A DNA stretch of 64,000 bases from Spinacia oleracea (taxonomy: Eukaryota; Streptophyta; Magnoliopsida; Caryophyllales; Amaranthaceae), in the NCBI RefSeq assembly GCF_020520425.1, contig NC_079491.1, forward strand, positions 29,503,449 to 29,567,448. The letters run 5' to 3'. A program made the position numbers and the translations under genes. The stretch's first letter is position 1; each line of letters starts with the position of its first letter. Below are positions 22,290 to 32,269 of this stretch, in pieces. A model generated the notes under the pieces. That model made no database searches. It was given only the letters and a program-made list of their open reading frames with translations, and had not been told where the DNA came from.

Positions 22290-23735
22290 ATGCCTCCCAA
22301 ACAACCAACTCCCAAACCATCAGCCACAAAATCAACTGCAAAACTCACCACCAAACGAAAGCTGGTCTTGAAGAAGGAAGTCGCTGCTTTGACTCAGGGG
22401 GAACCTCATCTTCCAATGGAGAAGAAGGTAAAACTCGAACCCACAAAGTTTTTCTATTTCCCCCCCGATCGTATGCTCCCTAGTCTTAGCATTGATTTTG
22501 GTTGGTGTCGAGAAGTAGGGTTTGTAGAGTTGTTGGAGTCGATCGAGTCTCAAGGTTGGACTTATCTTTTTGAGGTTTGTTCTAAAGCTTGCATGTATCC
22601 AGAAGCAATGGGGGAATTTTGCTCAAACTTTGTCAATCAAACGGGGGTTTGTAGTTCTGAAGTTAATGGGAAGCAATTTAGCTTCGATGCTGAGAAATTG
22701 GGGTCTTGGTTCAAAGGCCCTGTGTTAGGAGAGGAAGTCTATCACAAGGGTAAAGGTCCAATTGAGCTCGGGGGTGCAACAATGAAGGAAGTTTACTCTT
22801 ATTTTGGTGGTCAAGGTAAGCACCCAAAAGCTCTCAACCAGTTTGTCCTCACTCCATTTCAAAAAGTCCTTTTTAATGTGGTACGAAGGGGTCTTGTTCC
22901 GCGTCATGACAAACGTGCTTTGGCAAGCAGGTTAGATCTGATCTACATTTTTCTCCTAGAATCCCAACGCCAAATAAACTTTCCTGTTGTTTTTATTTCC
23001 CATCTCACTCACTCCATCTCCCAGAACAATATGATTGGATATGGGTCTCTTCTTACCTTCATCATGAGAAAGGTTGGAGTTGACCTTACTCGTTACACAG
23101 CTGAACCTCTTACTCCAGCCCATATTCTTAACAAAGCTTGCTTGAATGGGATCAGCTTGAGTGTAGTTGATGGAGTCGTCTGTGTTGGTAAGACGAATGT
23201 GGGAGATACTACACCTCAGGAAGAAGAGGGAGAAGAAGACGTAGATGATGAGGAGGAATTTTCTGAGGAAGAGGGAGAGGTGGCCTTTCCCTGTCAAGAA
23301 GAAGAGGGTCAGTCCGAGGATGTGCCTCACAATGCGGGTCCAAAACAACAAAGTCCAAAACCATCCGTCTCACTTATCCAACAGCTTCATCTCTCCCCTG
23401 TGTCCACTCAGCCTATTCGCCGTAGCAGCCGTCTCGCCAGTTCCTCCAAGGGAGTACCTCCGGTGTATCGGGTTGAGGATTCTGACTCGGACAAGGAAGG
23501 GGAAACTCAGTCTGCTGCTCCCTCACCAGATGGCTCAATTCAGCTCCTAATGACCAAGGTAGATCAACTGCAGCTCGACAATGTTGTTCTGCTGTCTGCT
23601 GTCACATCTTTACAGGAGCTGATACATAAGATGCAGCAGGACCAGGCTGAGTTCTTCAATGACATGACGGAGCGCCTAGCTGACATGGTGATAGAAGAGG
23701 TGGCTCCTGCTGATGCTGCTGCACCCCAACCCTGA
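22290..23735 (+). CDS. Extra SIRE ORF (plant transposon-protein-like, often called env-like)
   Basis: I take ATG 22290 (context AAACAATGCC) as start, giving 481 residues. The frame is open further upstream, but without motif. Architecture: basic Lys/Pro/Thr N-terminus (1-50, KRKLVLKKEV); a globular region (about 55-310) with SQGWTYLFEVCSKACMYPEA, FSFDAEKLGSWFKGPV and RRGLVPRHDKRALAS; a very acidic stretch (about 315-360); the basic patch RRSSRLASSSK; and a C-terminal heptad-like coiled coil (MTKVDQLQLDNVVLLSAVTS). The globular part resembles the putative plant transposon protein domain found in many retroelement-borne ORFs. I see no signal peptide or clear transmembrane helix, so envelope function is unsupported. 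It is intact although pol is broken. Confidence 0.75.
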   Translation: MPPKQPTPKPSATKSTAKLTTKRKLVLKKEVAALTQGEPHLPMEKKVKLEPTKFFYFPPDRMLPSLSIDFGWCREVGFVELLESIESQGWTYLFEVCSKACMYPEAMGEFCSNFVNQTGVCSSEVNGKQFSFDAEKLGSWFKGPVLGEEVYHKGKGPIELGGATMKEVYSYFGGQGKHPKALNQFVLTPFQKVLFNVVRRGLVPRHDKRALASRLDLIYIFLLESQRQINFPVVFISHLTHSISQNNMIGYGSLLTFIMRKVGVDLTRYTAEPLTPAHILNKACLNGISLSVVDGVVCVGKTNVGDTTPQEEEGEEDVDDEEEFSEEEGEVAFPCQEEEGQSEDVPHNAGPKQQSPKPSVSLIQQLHLSPVSTQPIRRSSRLASSSKGVPPVYRVEDSDSDKEGETQSAAPSPDGSIQLLMTKVDQLQLDNVVLLSAVTSLQELIHKMQQDQAEFFNDMTERLADMVIEEVAPADAAAPQP

Positions 23736-24303
23736 CCCTGCTACAACCTGTGATTACCCCACCCCTTATATTTCTGCTATCTCACAAACAATTTTATCTT
23801 TGCCTGCTTTCTGAACAATTTTTTTTGGTTGGTTTTGATGCGCCAAGTTTATGACTAATGATCATTAGTGCGCTTTTCTTACGTTCTGATAGTTGACCCA
23901 CATTGACTTGTAGGATTGTTTGCTTGTATTGTGCTCTTTGTTGCGTTTTCCTTGTTTTGCTTGCAGGGGTGCGGTCAAACTCGTTGACCGACTTGAGCTG
24001 CATGATGTCTATCTGATTGGAAGGGTAACATAATTCACATATGTTCTTTCTTCTGCTTCGAGAAACCGTTTTTCCCTTGCACCCTTTTTGATAATTCCAA
24101 AGGGGGAAGATATTAAGAGGGGCAACTTGTGTTCAAAACTATTGGTATCTATACATAGGTTCGACACCTCAGTGACTCTTCTGTGCCTGGCTAAGATTGA
24201 TCTTGGTACTTGACTGTCAGGTTACATGTTCCATTCCTCAGTCATTCATATATATTTTACTTTTATTAAGTTGTAAGGTTGTCATCATCAAAAATGGGGA
24301 AAT
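23736..24303 (+). other. 3' untranslated region and polypurine tract of the SIRE element
   Basis: Non-coding. Contains a purine block CAAAGGGGGAAGATATTAAG near 24090 and the terminal tract AAAAATGGGGAAAT (24290-24303) directly before the 3' LTR. The upstream block may be a second (central-like) plus-strand primer; that is inference. Confidence 0.7.
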
Positions 24304-25407
24304 TGTTGATTCATGGGTTTTGATGATGATAAGCTTACACTCTACTGATTGTTGAAATAAAGAATGACAGGAGCAAGTCACTATAAGCTAGGACAAGTAT
24401 ACAACAAGGCAAGCTGCGAAGCAACAAGGAAATTAAGTCCAACATTATGAAGAGTACAAGTCTAAAGCGTATGGACAGATTAAATCATGGGCCAAGGAGT
24501 ATGAAGCCCAGCAAGTCAAATAGAGTCCAGAAAGGTATAAGATCAGTAGATACAAATATAGCTTAGTATGGGAACAGAATATTTCATAGAGTCCTAAATC
24601 AGTTTTGTTTTATAAAAGATAAGTGTCGATATACAAAATTGATTTTACTATTTTACTTAAGGTTAAACTCTTAAACGTTTTGAGTTAATTCACAACTCTC
24701 AAATCCGTAAAGATTGATTTTATCTAAACGCGTTTTAAAGATGTTATTTGCGAAAATCTATCTTTTGAAAAGAGTCCCAAATTGTGTTGAATTAGAATCT
24801 AGGGTAAACTCTTAGTTTCTTATATATACACCTTAAGTTCTCTGCGAAAGTTTTTATCAGACTTATTTACATTAACCGGAAGCTTTCAGGTATTACCCTT
24901 AAAGTCTTAATCTTTAAAGAGTCTGTTCATGTTCCCATATAGAGCAGTATTTGTTACGTGGTCTTATATCTTGTATTTGTATTAGTTTAATATTTCTTTG
25001 TTTCAATCTAAAGTGTTGAGTTATTGTATGATAAGCCTGAGTCAGGCTTACTTGAGCAAGAGAGAAGATCTCACAAGAGATATGTGAGGAGAAGCAGTTG
25101 AGGGACTGTTTCTATAAGGGAAGGAACAACGAGGGGTTGTTCCTGGTCATCTGTAGTCAGAGGCGACTAACAGATTGTGGCCCGGGTAGATTAGGCTTGT
25201 AAAGAAACTGAGTTGTTTTGCCTAACTAGTGAATGTGTTTAAGTCCCCAAAGGGGCCGTGGTTTTTTCCTCTCTATTGGGCCTAGAGAGTTTTCCACGCT
25301 AAATCTCGCTTGCATATTTTACTGTTTCTGTTCCTAGTAGTTTAATTTTTGTAAAACCGTAAAATATCAATTCACCCCCCCTCTTGAGGAACTCTGTGAA
25401 ACTAACA
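24304..25407 (+). repeat. 3' LTR of the SIRE element
   Basis: 1104 bp, TG...CA, preceded by the polypurine tract AAAAATGGGGAAAT (24290-24303) and followed by the GTATG duplication. It shows the uninterrupted sequence into which the LARD inserted in the other LTR. Confidence 0.94.
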
Positions 25408-25412
25408 GTATG

Positions 25413-25616
25413 ATTGGTCAGTTTTACGCATTGTTGCAATTTGATGATTTGGAGAAGAAGAGAAAGCTTTCTTTTTGTGTGTTAATGGCGTCATTTGAAG
25501 CAAAAACAGAAAAGGGAAGAGAGGGAGGAGGCCAATTAAAGGAAACTGGCTTAATTGTCAATCATCACCGCGACGTAGGATAAGTGACCTGATTTTATAG
25601 GTCGTAATTTAACGAG
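25413..25616 (+). pseudogene. Rest of the HSP90 exon and MULE internal DNA
   Basis: 25413-25424 completes the HSP90 motif (IGQF) broken at 4006; GTATG is duplicated at 4002-4006 and 25408-25412. From 25425 the sequence no longer follows HSP90 (GVGFYSAYL is expected next). It runs through a purine-rich stretch (about 25450-25545) into the right inverted repeat. Confidence 0.7.
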
Positions 25617-25730
25617 GTCTGTTTAAAGATAATAGGTACAAAAGGACGTTGGATCTGCTAGGAATACCTCATAGGTGGGACTGATAATGAATTATCGGGT
25701 AAAAGTTGGATTATTAGAATTTAATTTTCC
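25617..25730 (-). repeat. Right terminal inverted repeat of the MULE
   Basis: Ends ...ATTTAATTTTCC, the reverse complement of the left end. The adjacent TTAGTAATA is the second copy of the 9-bp target duplication. Confidence 0.82.
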
Positions 25731-25739
25731 TTAGTAATA

Positions 25740-26105
25740 TAAGTAGTAATTGTGCCTATTGTTTAAAAGTAACATCATTAACATACAAAAAGTAAGTCCG
25801 ATAAAACATTAAAGTAACTTCCTAATGTTTTAAGTGAATAAGTACCTTGATTAAAAGTAATTTTTTCTAAACCTATAAAAGTAAGAAATTAAAAATAGAA
25901 GTAACCCTTAGTAATATATATTAGTAGTAATTGTGCCTATTGTTTAAAAGTAGCATCGTTAACATACAAAAAGTAACCCTAATAAAACATTAAAGTGACT
26001 TCCTAATTAATGTTTTAAGTGACTAAGTAACTAGATTGAAAGTAACTATGATAAGACTACAAAAGTAACTAAAATTAAATATTAATCTATTACAAATAAA
26101 AGTAC
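25740..26105. repeat. Tandem-repeat target DNA, right flank
   Basis: At least two units of about 185 bp beginning TAGTAATTGTGCCTATTG and containing AACATACAAAAAGTAA, CCTAATGTTTTAAGTGA and ACCTATAAAAGTAAG. The junction between two units at about 25895-25930 is intact and shows how the MULE target looked before insertion. Function unknown. Confidence 0.75.
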
Positions 26106-26381
26106 ACAAATTCTTATTTACAAGTGGTGCACAATAAATATAGGCGTTAACCACTGAGCCAAACTAAATTTCTTTGTATAATAGTCAACTCTTAACCACT
26201 AAGCCAAACTAATACCGAGGGAGTAATACACATATACAGTACATAACTACATACTTCGTATTTGATATTTCTTCTATTTTTTTAATAGATGTATCCTTTT
26301 GAATTTTAACACTATTTGTTTACTAATTTTAATTTCATTTATTACCAATATGTAAAGATAAATTTTGTACTTTAATTGTTA

Positions 26382-26734
26382 CTCCCTCCGTTCCTAAATA
26401 AGTGTCACATTTTCATTTTTTGCGTTCCCTTGTAAGTGTCACATTTCTATTTTTGAACATGTACTTTTCCCATTTTTTCATTCACTTTTCACACTTTTTC
26501 ATACACCTTTCCCACTTTTCTATAAATCATAATTACTTTTACTTACACATTCTACACTTTTCCACTTTTCAATCCCCATATACACTTTTATTTGTACTTT
26601 ATTCAATTAAACAATTATCTACTTTATCCTTTCCCCAAAAAAACATACCCAATCATTAACTCTTACACACTTTACAATTTTATTAATTACCGTGCCCGAG
26701 CCCAAATGTGACACTTATTTAGGAACGGAGGGAG
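26382..26734. mobile_element. Stowaway-like MITE
   Basis: 353 bp with inverted termini CTCCCTCCGTTCCTAAATAA...GTCACATTT and its complement, flanked by TA on both sides (26380-26381, 26735-26736). AT-rich, no transposase. Confidence 0.9.
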
Positions 26735-26736
26735 TA

Positions 26737-27362
26737 TTAGTTAATCTGATTACGCAATATATATTTTCAAAATATCTAATTTTAATACGGAGTTTTTTTT
26801 TTTAGTAATATATAGTTCAAAATATTGATGAGCAAAATTATTAAATTAATACTTCATCCGTTCCATAAATATCACACAATCTTGTTTTTTACACTATTCA
26901 TTTAGGCCTTTGGTCATCTTTTGTAATCGATACCTATGAAAAATTATAGTCATGTGAGATTTAGTTAGATTCATATTGACATATGTTTTCTAAATATCAA
27001 TTTTATTTTATAATTATTAGTTATACATAATTCGAGATATTAAGATTCAAAGTATGTGTTGAAAAACGTAAAGTCAATCATGATGCAATAAATTAAGAAA
27101 TTGAGAAAGTATATAAACAATGTAGAAAGTCAATATGGTGTATCTATTGTGAAATGTAGGAATTGTGTATTTTTTAAACCCCTATTATTTGGAGCCCTTG
27201 TGAAGTTGTGCAGCTCGCACTCCCTCTCGCGGCCCTTGCACAAAGTGTAACCATATTTTTGGGAAAGACCGAAAAAGGAAAGTGTAACCATGTTTCTAAA
27301 TTAGAGGGTAAGAATTTAGAGCTTACCAAAAAAAAATTTGTAGCATAAAATAAAATATGCTA
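26737..27362. other. AT-rich intergenic DNA with a MITE remnant
   Basis: A degraded MITE end (ACTTCATCCGTTCCATAAAT) at about 26852 has no clear partner. The rest is AT-rich with no ORF of note. Confidence 0.5.
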
Positions 27363-27815
27363 GTGTGCGTTCTCTTCATCTTAATAGAAAAAAGTTTTAG
27401 GTCTAATAAATTCGGATAAGTTATAGTTAGTTTTTATCAAGTCAATCTATGTCAGGGTGCGTTCTAGTCACCTGATTTTGATTTATTTTTTCTGAACTTA
27501 TTTCATCTTAACTTAATTGAACTTATTAGAACTTATCAAAACTTATTTTAGTTATAAATTGTATTTGGTCAACCCTTATTTATCCTGAACTTAACTGAAC
27601 TTACATTTATTGAAATAAGTGGAAATAAGATGAATAGAACAAAGCCTCAATCAGGTCTTATAAGTTGATCTTTTTGCAATGAGGTGTAATCAGGTACAAT
27701 AAGTTCATTTGATCATGTACTATCAAGTATAATTAGTTCCAATAAATTAGATTACTTCAGTTAAGAGAAGTTTAGATAAATTAAGATTTCCTCTAGTGAA
27801 AAGAACACCCCTAAG
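27363..27815. mobile_element. Possible MITE with TIR GTGTKCGTTCTYTTCA
   Basis: Left end GTGTGCGTTCTCTTCATC and right end AGTGAAAAGAACACCCC are inverted relatives. The interior repeats AACTTATT and AACTTATYAAAACTT phrases. Target duplication not clear, so boundaries are approximate. Confidence 0.45.
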
Positions 27816-28415
27816 TAATAATTCCCCTAAAACCAGTAAGTAGAAATGATAGTAGGGGGAATTGTGCGTAATGAGGAAAGAATGTACCATAGAGATATTT
27901 GGAAATGGAAAGGTACAAGTTGTACATAAGAAAGTACTGTTAAAAAGGTTAATTAGGGAGTACTCCGTAGCGGTCGGAGTAGAGTAAAAGCGAAGGAGTA
28001 TCGGAGAAGCTTATTTTGTTGTGTTTTAAAGTCAAAAGTGGGAATTGCTTTGATAATTGATAGTGAGATTATTATAGAAAGAGATTCCTAATTGAAAACG
28101 TGCAGCAAATTAAATGAAAATTAGTCTACTGACTGGATTATTAGCAGTAGTAATAAATGAATTAGAATTAAAATTAAAATAGAGTTGTGTAGTGTGGACC
28201 ATTTTTTACTTGTTTCCGTAACATAAAAATAGAAATACGGAGTAGAATTGTCAAAAGTGAAGCGCGTTGAAGTTTGACCCATGAATATATGATTACACTG
28301 ATTTTGTGCATCCAAGTTGGCGACTCAGCACTCCATTTTACGTTTTCACATCTTCTTCGAACCATCTATGCATAAGATTAAGCACCCTCCTTTTCCTACA
28401 CTCCTATATCCTTGT

Positions 28416-28423
28416 TTATATAA
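28416..28423 (+). promoter_or_regulatory. TATA box of the CAF1-like gene
   Basis: TTATATAA 138 bp upstream of the ATG. The leader between holds a threefold CTTCGAT repeat (28489-28510). Confidence 0.6.
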
Positions 28424-28560
28424 CTTCACCACCTTATCTTACTTCTCCCTCATCGCTTATTCATCCTCATTCAAAAACATCTCTCTTCTTCGATCTTCGA
28501 TCTTCGATCTTCTCTCCTTTTCTAATTAATAAATATAATTAGGATCATCATCCCGCCGCC

Positions 28561-29397
28561 ATGTTTACTACTGAATCAGAATCAAAATCAAAATCAAAAT
28601 CAATTTTAACTAGAGAAGTATGGGCTTCTAATTTAGTTTCTGAATTTCAATTGATCTCTAATTTAATCGATCATTACCCTTTTATTTCAATGGATACTGA
28701 GTTTCCTGGCGTCATTCACAAGCCTCTACATCATCACCGTCGACCCTCACCTTCCGATCTATACACCCTTCTTAAATCCAACGTCGATGATTTGAATCTT
28801 ATCCAAGTGGGCCTCACCTTATCCGACTCTTCTGGTAATCTCCCCAATTTGGGATCTAACAATCAGTCTTACATCTGGGAGTTCAACTTCTCTGACTTCG
28901 ATGTGGAGCGTGATCCTCACGCTCTTGAGTCCATCCAGCTACTCACCCAACAAGGTATTGACTTCCAGAAGAACAAGAAAGAAGGTATTCAATCCCACAA
29001 GTTTGCAGAATTGATGATGTCATCAGGCTTAGTTTGCAATGACTCCGTAACTTGGATCACCTTTCACAGCGCCTATGATTTTGGTTACTTGATTAAAATA
29101 CTGACACGCCGCAACTTGCCCGAATCTGTAGATGAGTTTTTAAGTTTGACAAGAGTGTTCTTCGGGAATCGGGTATATGATATAAAGTACATGATGAGGT
29201 TCTGTAAGAGTTTATATGGTGGGTTAGACAGGGTTGCTAAAACACTTGAGGTGAAGCGGGCCGTCGGGAAATGCCATCAGGCTGGTTCAGATAGTTTGCT
29301 GACATGGCATGCATTTCAGAAGATGGTACAACTCTATTTTGTAAATAATGTCCCGGAATATCACTCTGGTGTCATCTATGGATTAGAGGTCTACTAG
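28561..29397 (+). CDS. CAF1: CCR4-associated factor 1 (CAF1) family deadenylase
   Basis: 278 residues, single exon, the usual size and structure of plant CAF1 genes. All exonuclease motifs of the DEDDh family are visible: D45 and E47 in MDTEFPG, D173 in [10 protein letters not shown], and H239 with D244 in [14 protein letters not shown], plus the CAF1-typical [12 protein letters not shown] (205-215). As part of the CCR4-NOT complex such enzymes remove poly(A) tails and start cytoplasmic mRNA decay; plant members are often induced by stress and wounding. The N-terminus has an SESKSKSKS microsatellite-like stretch. The start has a strong GCCGCCATG context. Which paralogue (CAF1-7, -9 or -11 type) cannot be settled here. 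Confidence 0.93.
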   Translation: MFTTESESKSKSKSILTREVWASNLVSEFQLISNLIDHYPFISMDTEFPGVIHKPLHHHRRPSPSDLYTLLKSNVDDLNLIQVGLTLSDSSGNLPNLGSNNQSYIWEFNFSDFDVERDPHALESIQLLTQQGIDFQKNKKEGIQSHKFAELMMSSGLVCNDSVTWITFHSAYDFGYLIKILTRRNLPESVDEFLSLTRVFFGNRVYDIKYMMRFCKSLYGGLDRVAKTLEVKRAVGKCHQAGSDSLLTWHAFQKMVQLYFVNNVPEYHSGVIYGLEVY

Positions 29398-29940
29398 GAT
29401 ACTACCACACATACTGCTCCCATGTATGATGTATCCATTCATAGACTAGCTTCTGTATCTCCATTACATAACTAAGCTACTGTTAATTCATTTTATTAAT
29501 TCCTTATTAAATCATTAATTACATAATTTCCTCCATCTTGATTATTACGAGTACAATTATTAGACTTTGGTTTTAAAATACAAGTGGATGTGATTGACAA
29601 ATTCAGCAATCATGTTCTCCTTTTGAAAAGCATTGAATTTAGTCTATTTTCCAATTTGATTAAGATTACTGGTTTACTAACACGGAGTACTCCGAACATC
29701 AATCATTTGACTTGTTGTTTTGACTCATTCCAACTTTCTCAACTACAAGTAAAGTCATGGAATAAGATGACTTTGAATAATATAAGCGCGACCAAAGAGT
29801 TAGGACTTAGGAGCAGTGACCGGCCATGACTAGTCAACAATTTCCCATAGTCCCCTTGTAAACAATGACCTACTCATACTCTGTATGTGTATGGGCGTAA
29901 ACATGTATACACTTCGTACATAAAACCAACACAAGTTAGA
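29398..29940. other. 3' flank of the CAF1-like gene
   Basis: Probable 3' UTR and AT-rich spacer. A frame at 29584-29829 has no recognisable domain and no start or splice support, so I do not call it. Confidence 0.5.
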
Positions 29941-30529
29941 CCCTGTTTTTTTGTTTGAATTTTTGAGAAATTCAGTTCGGTTTTATAAGTTTAGTTAGGT
30001 AAGTTTGTGTTAGGCTATCTAAGGGTTAAGCTTGTTTGATTTAGACAAATCGGTTCTAATCAGGACATATTGGTTTTAATCTCAACGTACATGAGTTCTA
30101 ATAGGGACATATTGGTTTTAATCTTGACATACACGATCTGGATACACCGGTTCTAATTTGGAAATATTGGTTATAATCAATCTTGACGTACAAGATCTTA
30201 ATAGATCGGTTGTAATCTGTACGTATATATCAATCCTGAGATGGACATGATGTGGAGTGACTTGTTATGATGGACATGATATGAACATTGGTTATATGTA
30301 TTTGATTATTTTGTTTACAGTATGTCGTAAACGTACAACCGATCACAATTACAACACCATCACCATCACCAACAACAATAGAAATAAAAATATTAACCAA
30401 ATAATCGTAATAATAATAATTATTATTTTATGATCTGATAATAAGAACTTATTTAATTTAGTCTGATTTAATCTGATTGCAAAAAGTAATAAAGTACCAC
30501 GGAGTAAAATAAGGTGAATTAAACAGGGC
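29941..30529. mobile_element. Possible hAT-like MITE with TIR CCCTGTTT
   Basis: Left end CCCTGTTTTTTTG and right end AATTAAACAGGG are inverted. GTTAG occurs just outside both ends (29935-29939, 30530-30534), which may be a partial target duplication. The interior repeats the phrase TTGGTTTTAATCTYGACRTAC three times. Confidence 0.45.
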
Positions 30530-31558
30530 GTTAGTTGTCAAATACTTCGTATTAGTCTTCAAATTGTGTAAGTAGGAGTATTCTCCCACGTGGAAGAGAA
30601 ATGATGTTTTGGTTGTCTTTATAGATGTACTAACTTTTTACTTTACCCTTGTTTGGGACCACTAAAATTAAAAAAAACAAGGAAAACTAATTTAATAACA
30701 CAAAAATCAGAAAAAGAGGAGGGGACCATTTGATGAAAAAATAACCCCATATTACCCCTATTTGTGTTGAATCTGTGTGCTTTAAATCTGAGCATTTTGA
30801 TTGGTTGAGAATAAATATTATTGTATTCTTATTGGTTAAACTATTTTGATTAGGATCCATGTGCAAAAGAGGAGGGACCATTTTGCTTATTCCAACACAA
30901 ATACAATCCAATCATTAGAATTATCCACTCCAAATATTTTTCTTAAAAACCGTGAAATTGGTCAAAAAGGAAGATAATTTTGGGACGGAGGGAGTAGTAT
31001 TTAACATTAGTTTAGTATTATCATTATCATAAATGTCTAATTTGGTAGGCTGTGTTCTGTCGATGAAATCATGATGCAAATACACCCGTCTCCCATGCAT
31101 TGATGCATATAGTAATTAAGAAGTTGTTGTAGACATGTAGTTGTATGGTTACGGTGACCTTAACTTTATTTAGGGGTAATTTTATATACCTCACATGCTC
31201 ATGAATCGAGTTGATATGATGGATTTCACGGACCTCTCTTAAGATTTGTCGTATCTGGAATATGTACGTAGACATATAGTGGCATCGAGAACGAAATCTT
31301 ATGCATGTAGTACATCGCAATTCAAGGACTCTGTTTTACAGAAAATAATCAAGGCGATGCAGTTAATTAAGATCGACTAGCAAGATTGGTTTTAAGAAAA
31401 ATAGAATACTTGAATTTCCAGATTGGAAACAAGAAATGTGAAAAAGTGAAGTAAGCTAGCAATAAAACTGAGCACACTTTTATTTACATAATCCTCGTTG
31501 TGATAAAAGGATAGCTGCAATTGTATATGTAATTCATCATTGATGATGTTGGGATGCA
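30530..31558. other. Intergenic DNA with an isolated MITE end
   Basis: GGGACGGAGGGAGTA at 30982-30996 is the right end of a Stowaway-like element whose left end I cannot find. The remainder is AT-rich and includes the likely 3' UTR of the OVATE gene near 31400-31558. Confidence 0.5.
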
Positions 31559-32125
31559 TTATTTTGAAATTGATGAAGAAACAATGGCGTATTGAGAAAC
31601 TTGAAAGAAAGCACAAAGGATGAGATGGTGGTGAGTAGGAGAATTAAGGCGTAAGAAGCAATGAAGAAGTTGAAAAAGTTCATCTGCACAATATATTTGA
31701 TTCTCCATTATCATTTCCAACATTGATTTTTGGAAGTCCTCGTATGGATTCTCTGAATCCATCAACACCGCTGTAGTACTAATACTAGTACTACTACAAC
31801 TATTGTTCCATCTTCTTGATGCCGATGCTGAGGCAGAGGCATTCATTGTCTCAATAATTTGATTGCAGTTGTGCCAATTAGATGGACCGGAAGAGACTAC
31901 AGAGGAGGTGGAGGTGCAGGTCTCTGATCTATCGTTGGAGGAGGAAAAGGTGGATGATCTGGGTTTGGGTTTGGGTTTGGGTTTGGGTTTGGGTATGGGC
32001 AGTATGGGTTTGGGTTCATAGACATGGGCAATATTATTGGAGTTGTTGGTGGAGGAACAGCCACAGCCTAAGCCGAGATGAGTAGTGAGGTTCTTCAGGA
32101 ACTTTTTCCCTTTGAATGGGGACAT
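31559..32125 (-). CDS. OFP: OVATE family protein (OFP), transcriptional repressor type
   Basis: 188 residues, no intron, as usual for OFP genes. The C-terminal OVATE domain (about 124-182) shows SENPYEDFQKSMLEMIMENQ, ADELFQLLHCFLRLNSPTHH and AFFQVSQYA. OFPs are plant-specific nuclear proteins that repress transcription, bind TALE homeodomain and TRM proteins, and affect organ shape and secondary walls. The N-terminal half is low complexity: a Lys-Pro repeat (residues 39-56, from GGGTTT repeats on the opposite strand), Ser/Thr-rich tracts and an alternating Ala-Ser tract (96-103). The N-terminus begins MSPFKGKKF with a short Cys-rich LGCGCSS patch. Which subgroup is not determined. Confidence 0.92.
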   Translation of the reverse strand: MSPFKGKKFLKNLTTHLGLGCGCSSTNNSNNIAHVYEPKPILPIPKPKPKPKPKPRSSTFSSSNDRSETCTSTSSVVSSGPSNWHNCNQIIETMNASASASASRRWNNSCSSTSISTTAVLMDSENPYEDFQKSMLEMIMENQIYCADELFQLLHCFLRLNSPTHHHLILCAFFQVSQYAIVSSSISK

Positions 32126-32238
32126 GATCTGATCAGGAGACAGCCGGTTATGGAGTTATAAAGAGGGATGCCGGCCAGACTCGGATGCTAGCCAGGAGCT
32201 GAGGTTGTTAATCTGGTTATTCTTGTTGTTGTTGTTGC

Positions 32239-32269
<31 letters not shown>

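Larger units (their letters stand above)
4007..25407 (+). mobile_element. SIRE/Maximus-type Ty1/copia retrotransposon, itself carrying two insertions
   Basis: LTRs of about 1.1 kb start TGTTGATTC and end ACTAACA. GTATG duplications flank the element at 4002-4006 and 25408-25412. The order is 5' LTR (split by the LARD), Met primer site, gag, protease, integrase (split by a solo LTR), reverse transcriptase, RNase H, an extra ORF downstream of pol, a polypurine tract and the 3' LTR. A long LTR plus an extra ORF after pol is typical of the SIRE lineage. By eye the two LTRs differ at about 17 of 1103 positions. Pol has several single-base frame breaks and one stop, so this copy cannot move by itself. 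Confidence 0.92.
3343..25730. mobile_element. Mutator-like (Pack-MULE type) element holding nested retrotransposons
   Basis: Both ends begin GGAAAATT and form an imperfect terminal inverted repeat of about 110 bp (3343-3450 against 25617-25730), sharing blocks such as CACCTATGAGGTATTCCTAGC. They are flanked by TTAGTAATT (3334-3342) and TTAGTAATA (25731-25739), a 9-bp duplication with 8 matches, as made by Mutator transposases. No transposase is present. Without the later SIRE insertion the element is about 980 bp and carries a fragment of an HSP90 gene with its intron, the hallmark of a Pack-MULE. Strand is undefined because the element is non-autonomous. Confidence 0.82.

Noticed and set aside
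22290..23735. True retroviral envelope gene
   Set aside because: No signal peptide, no transmembrane segment and no glycoprotein layout; it resembles plant transposon-associated proteins instead.
29584..29829. 81-codon ORF downstream of CAF1
   Set aside because: No recognisable domain, AT-rich context and no promoter or splice evidence.
30982..30996. MITE terminus GGGACGGAGGGAGTA
   Set aside because: No matching inverted end found upstream, so no element is called.
31962..32020. Interstitial telomere repeat
   Set aside because: Unit is GGGTTT rather than TTTAGGG and it is in frame within the OVATE coding sequence.
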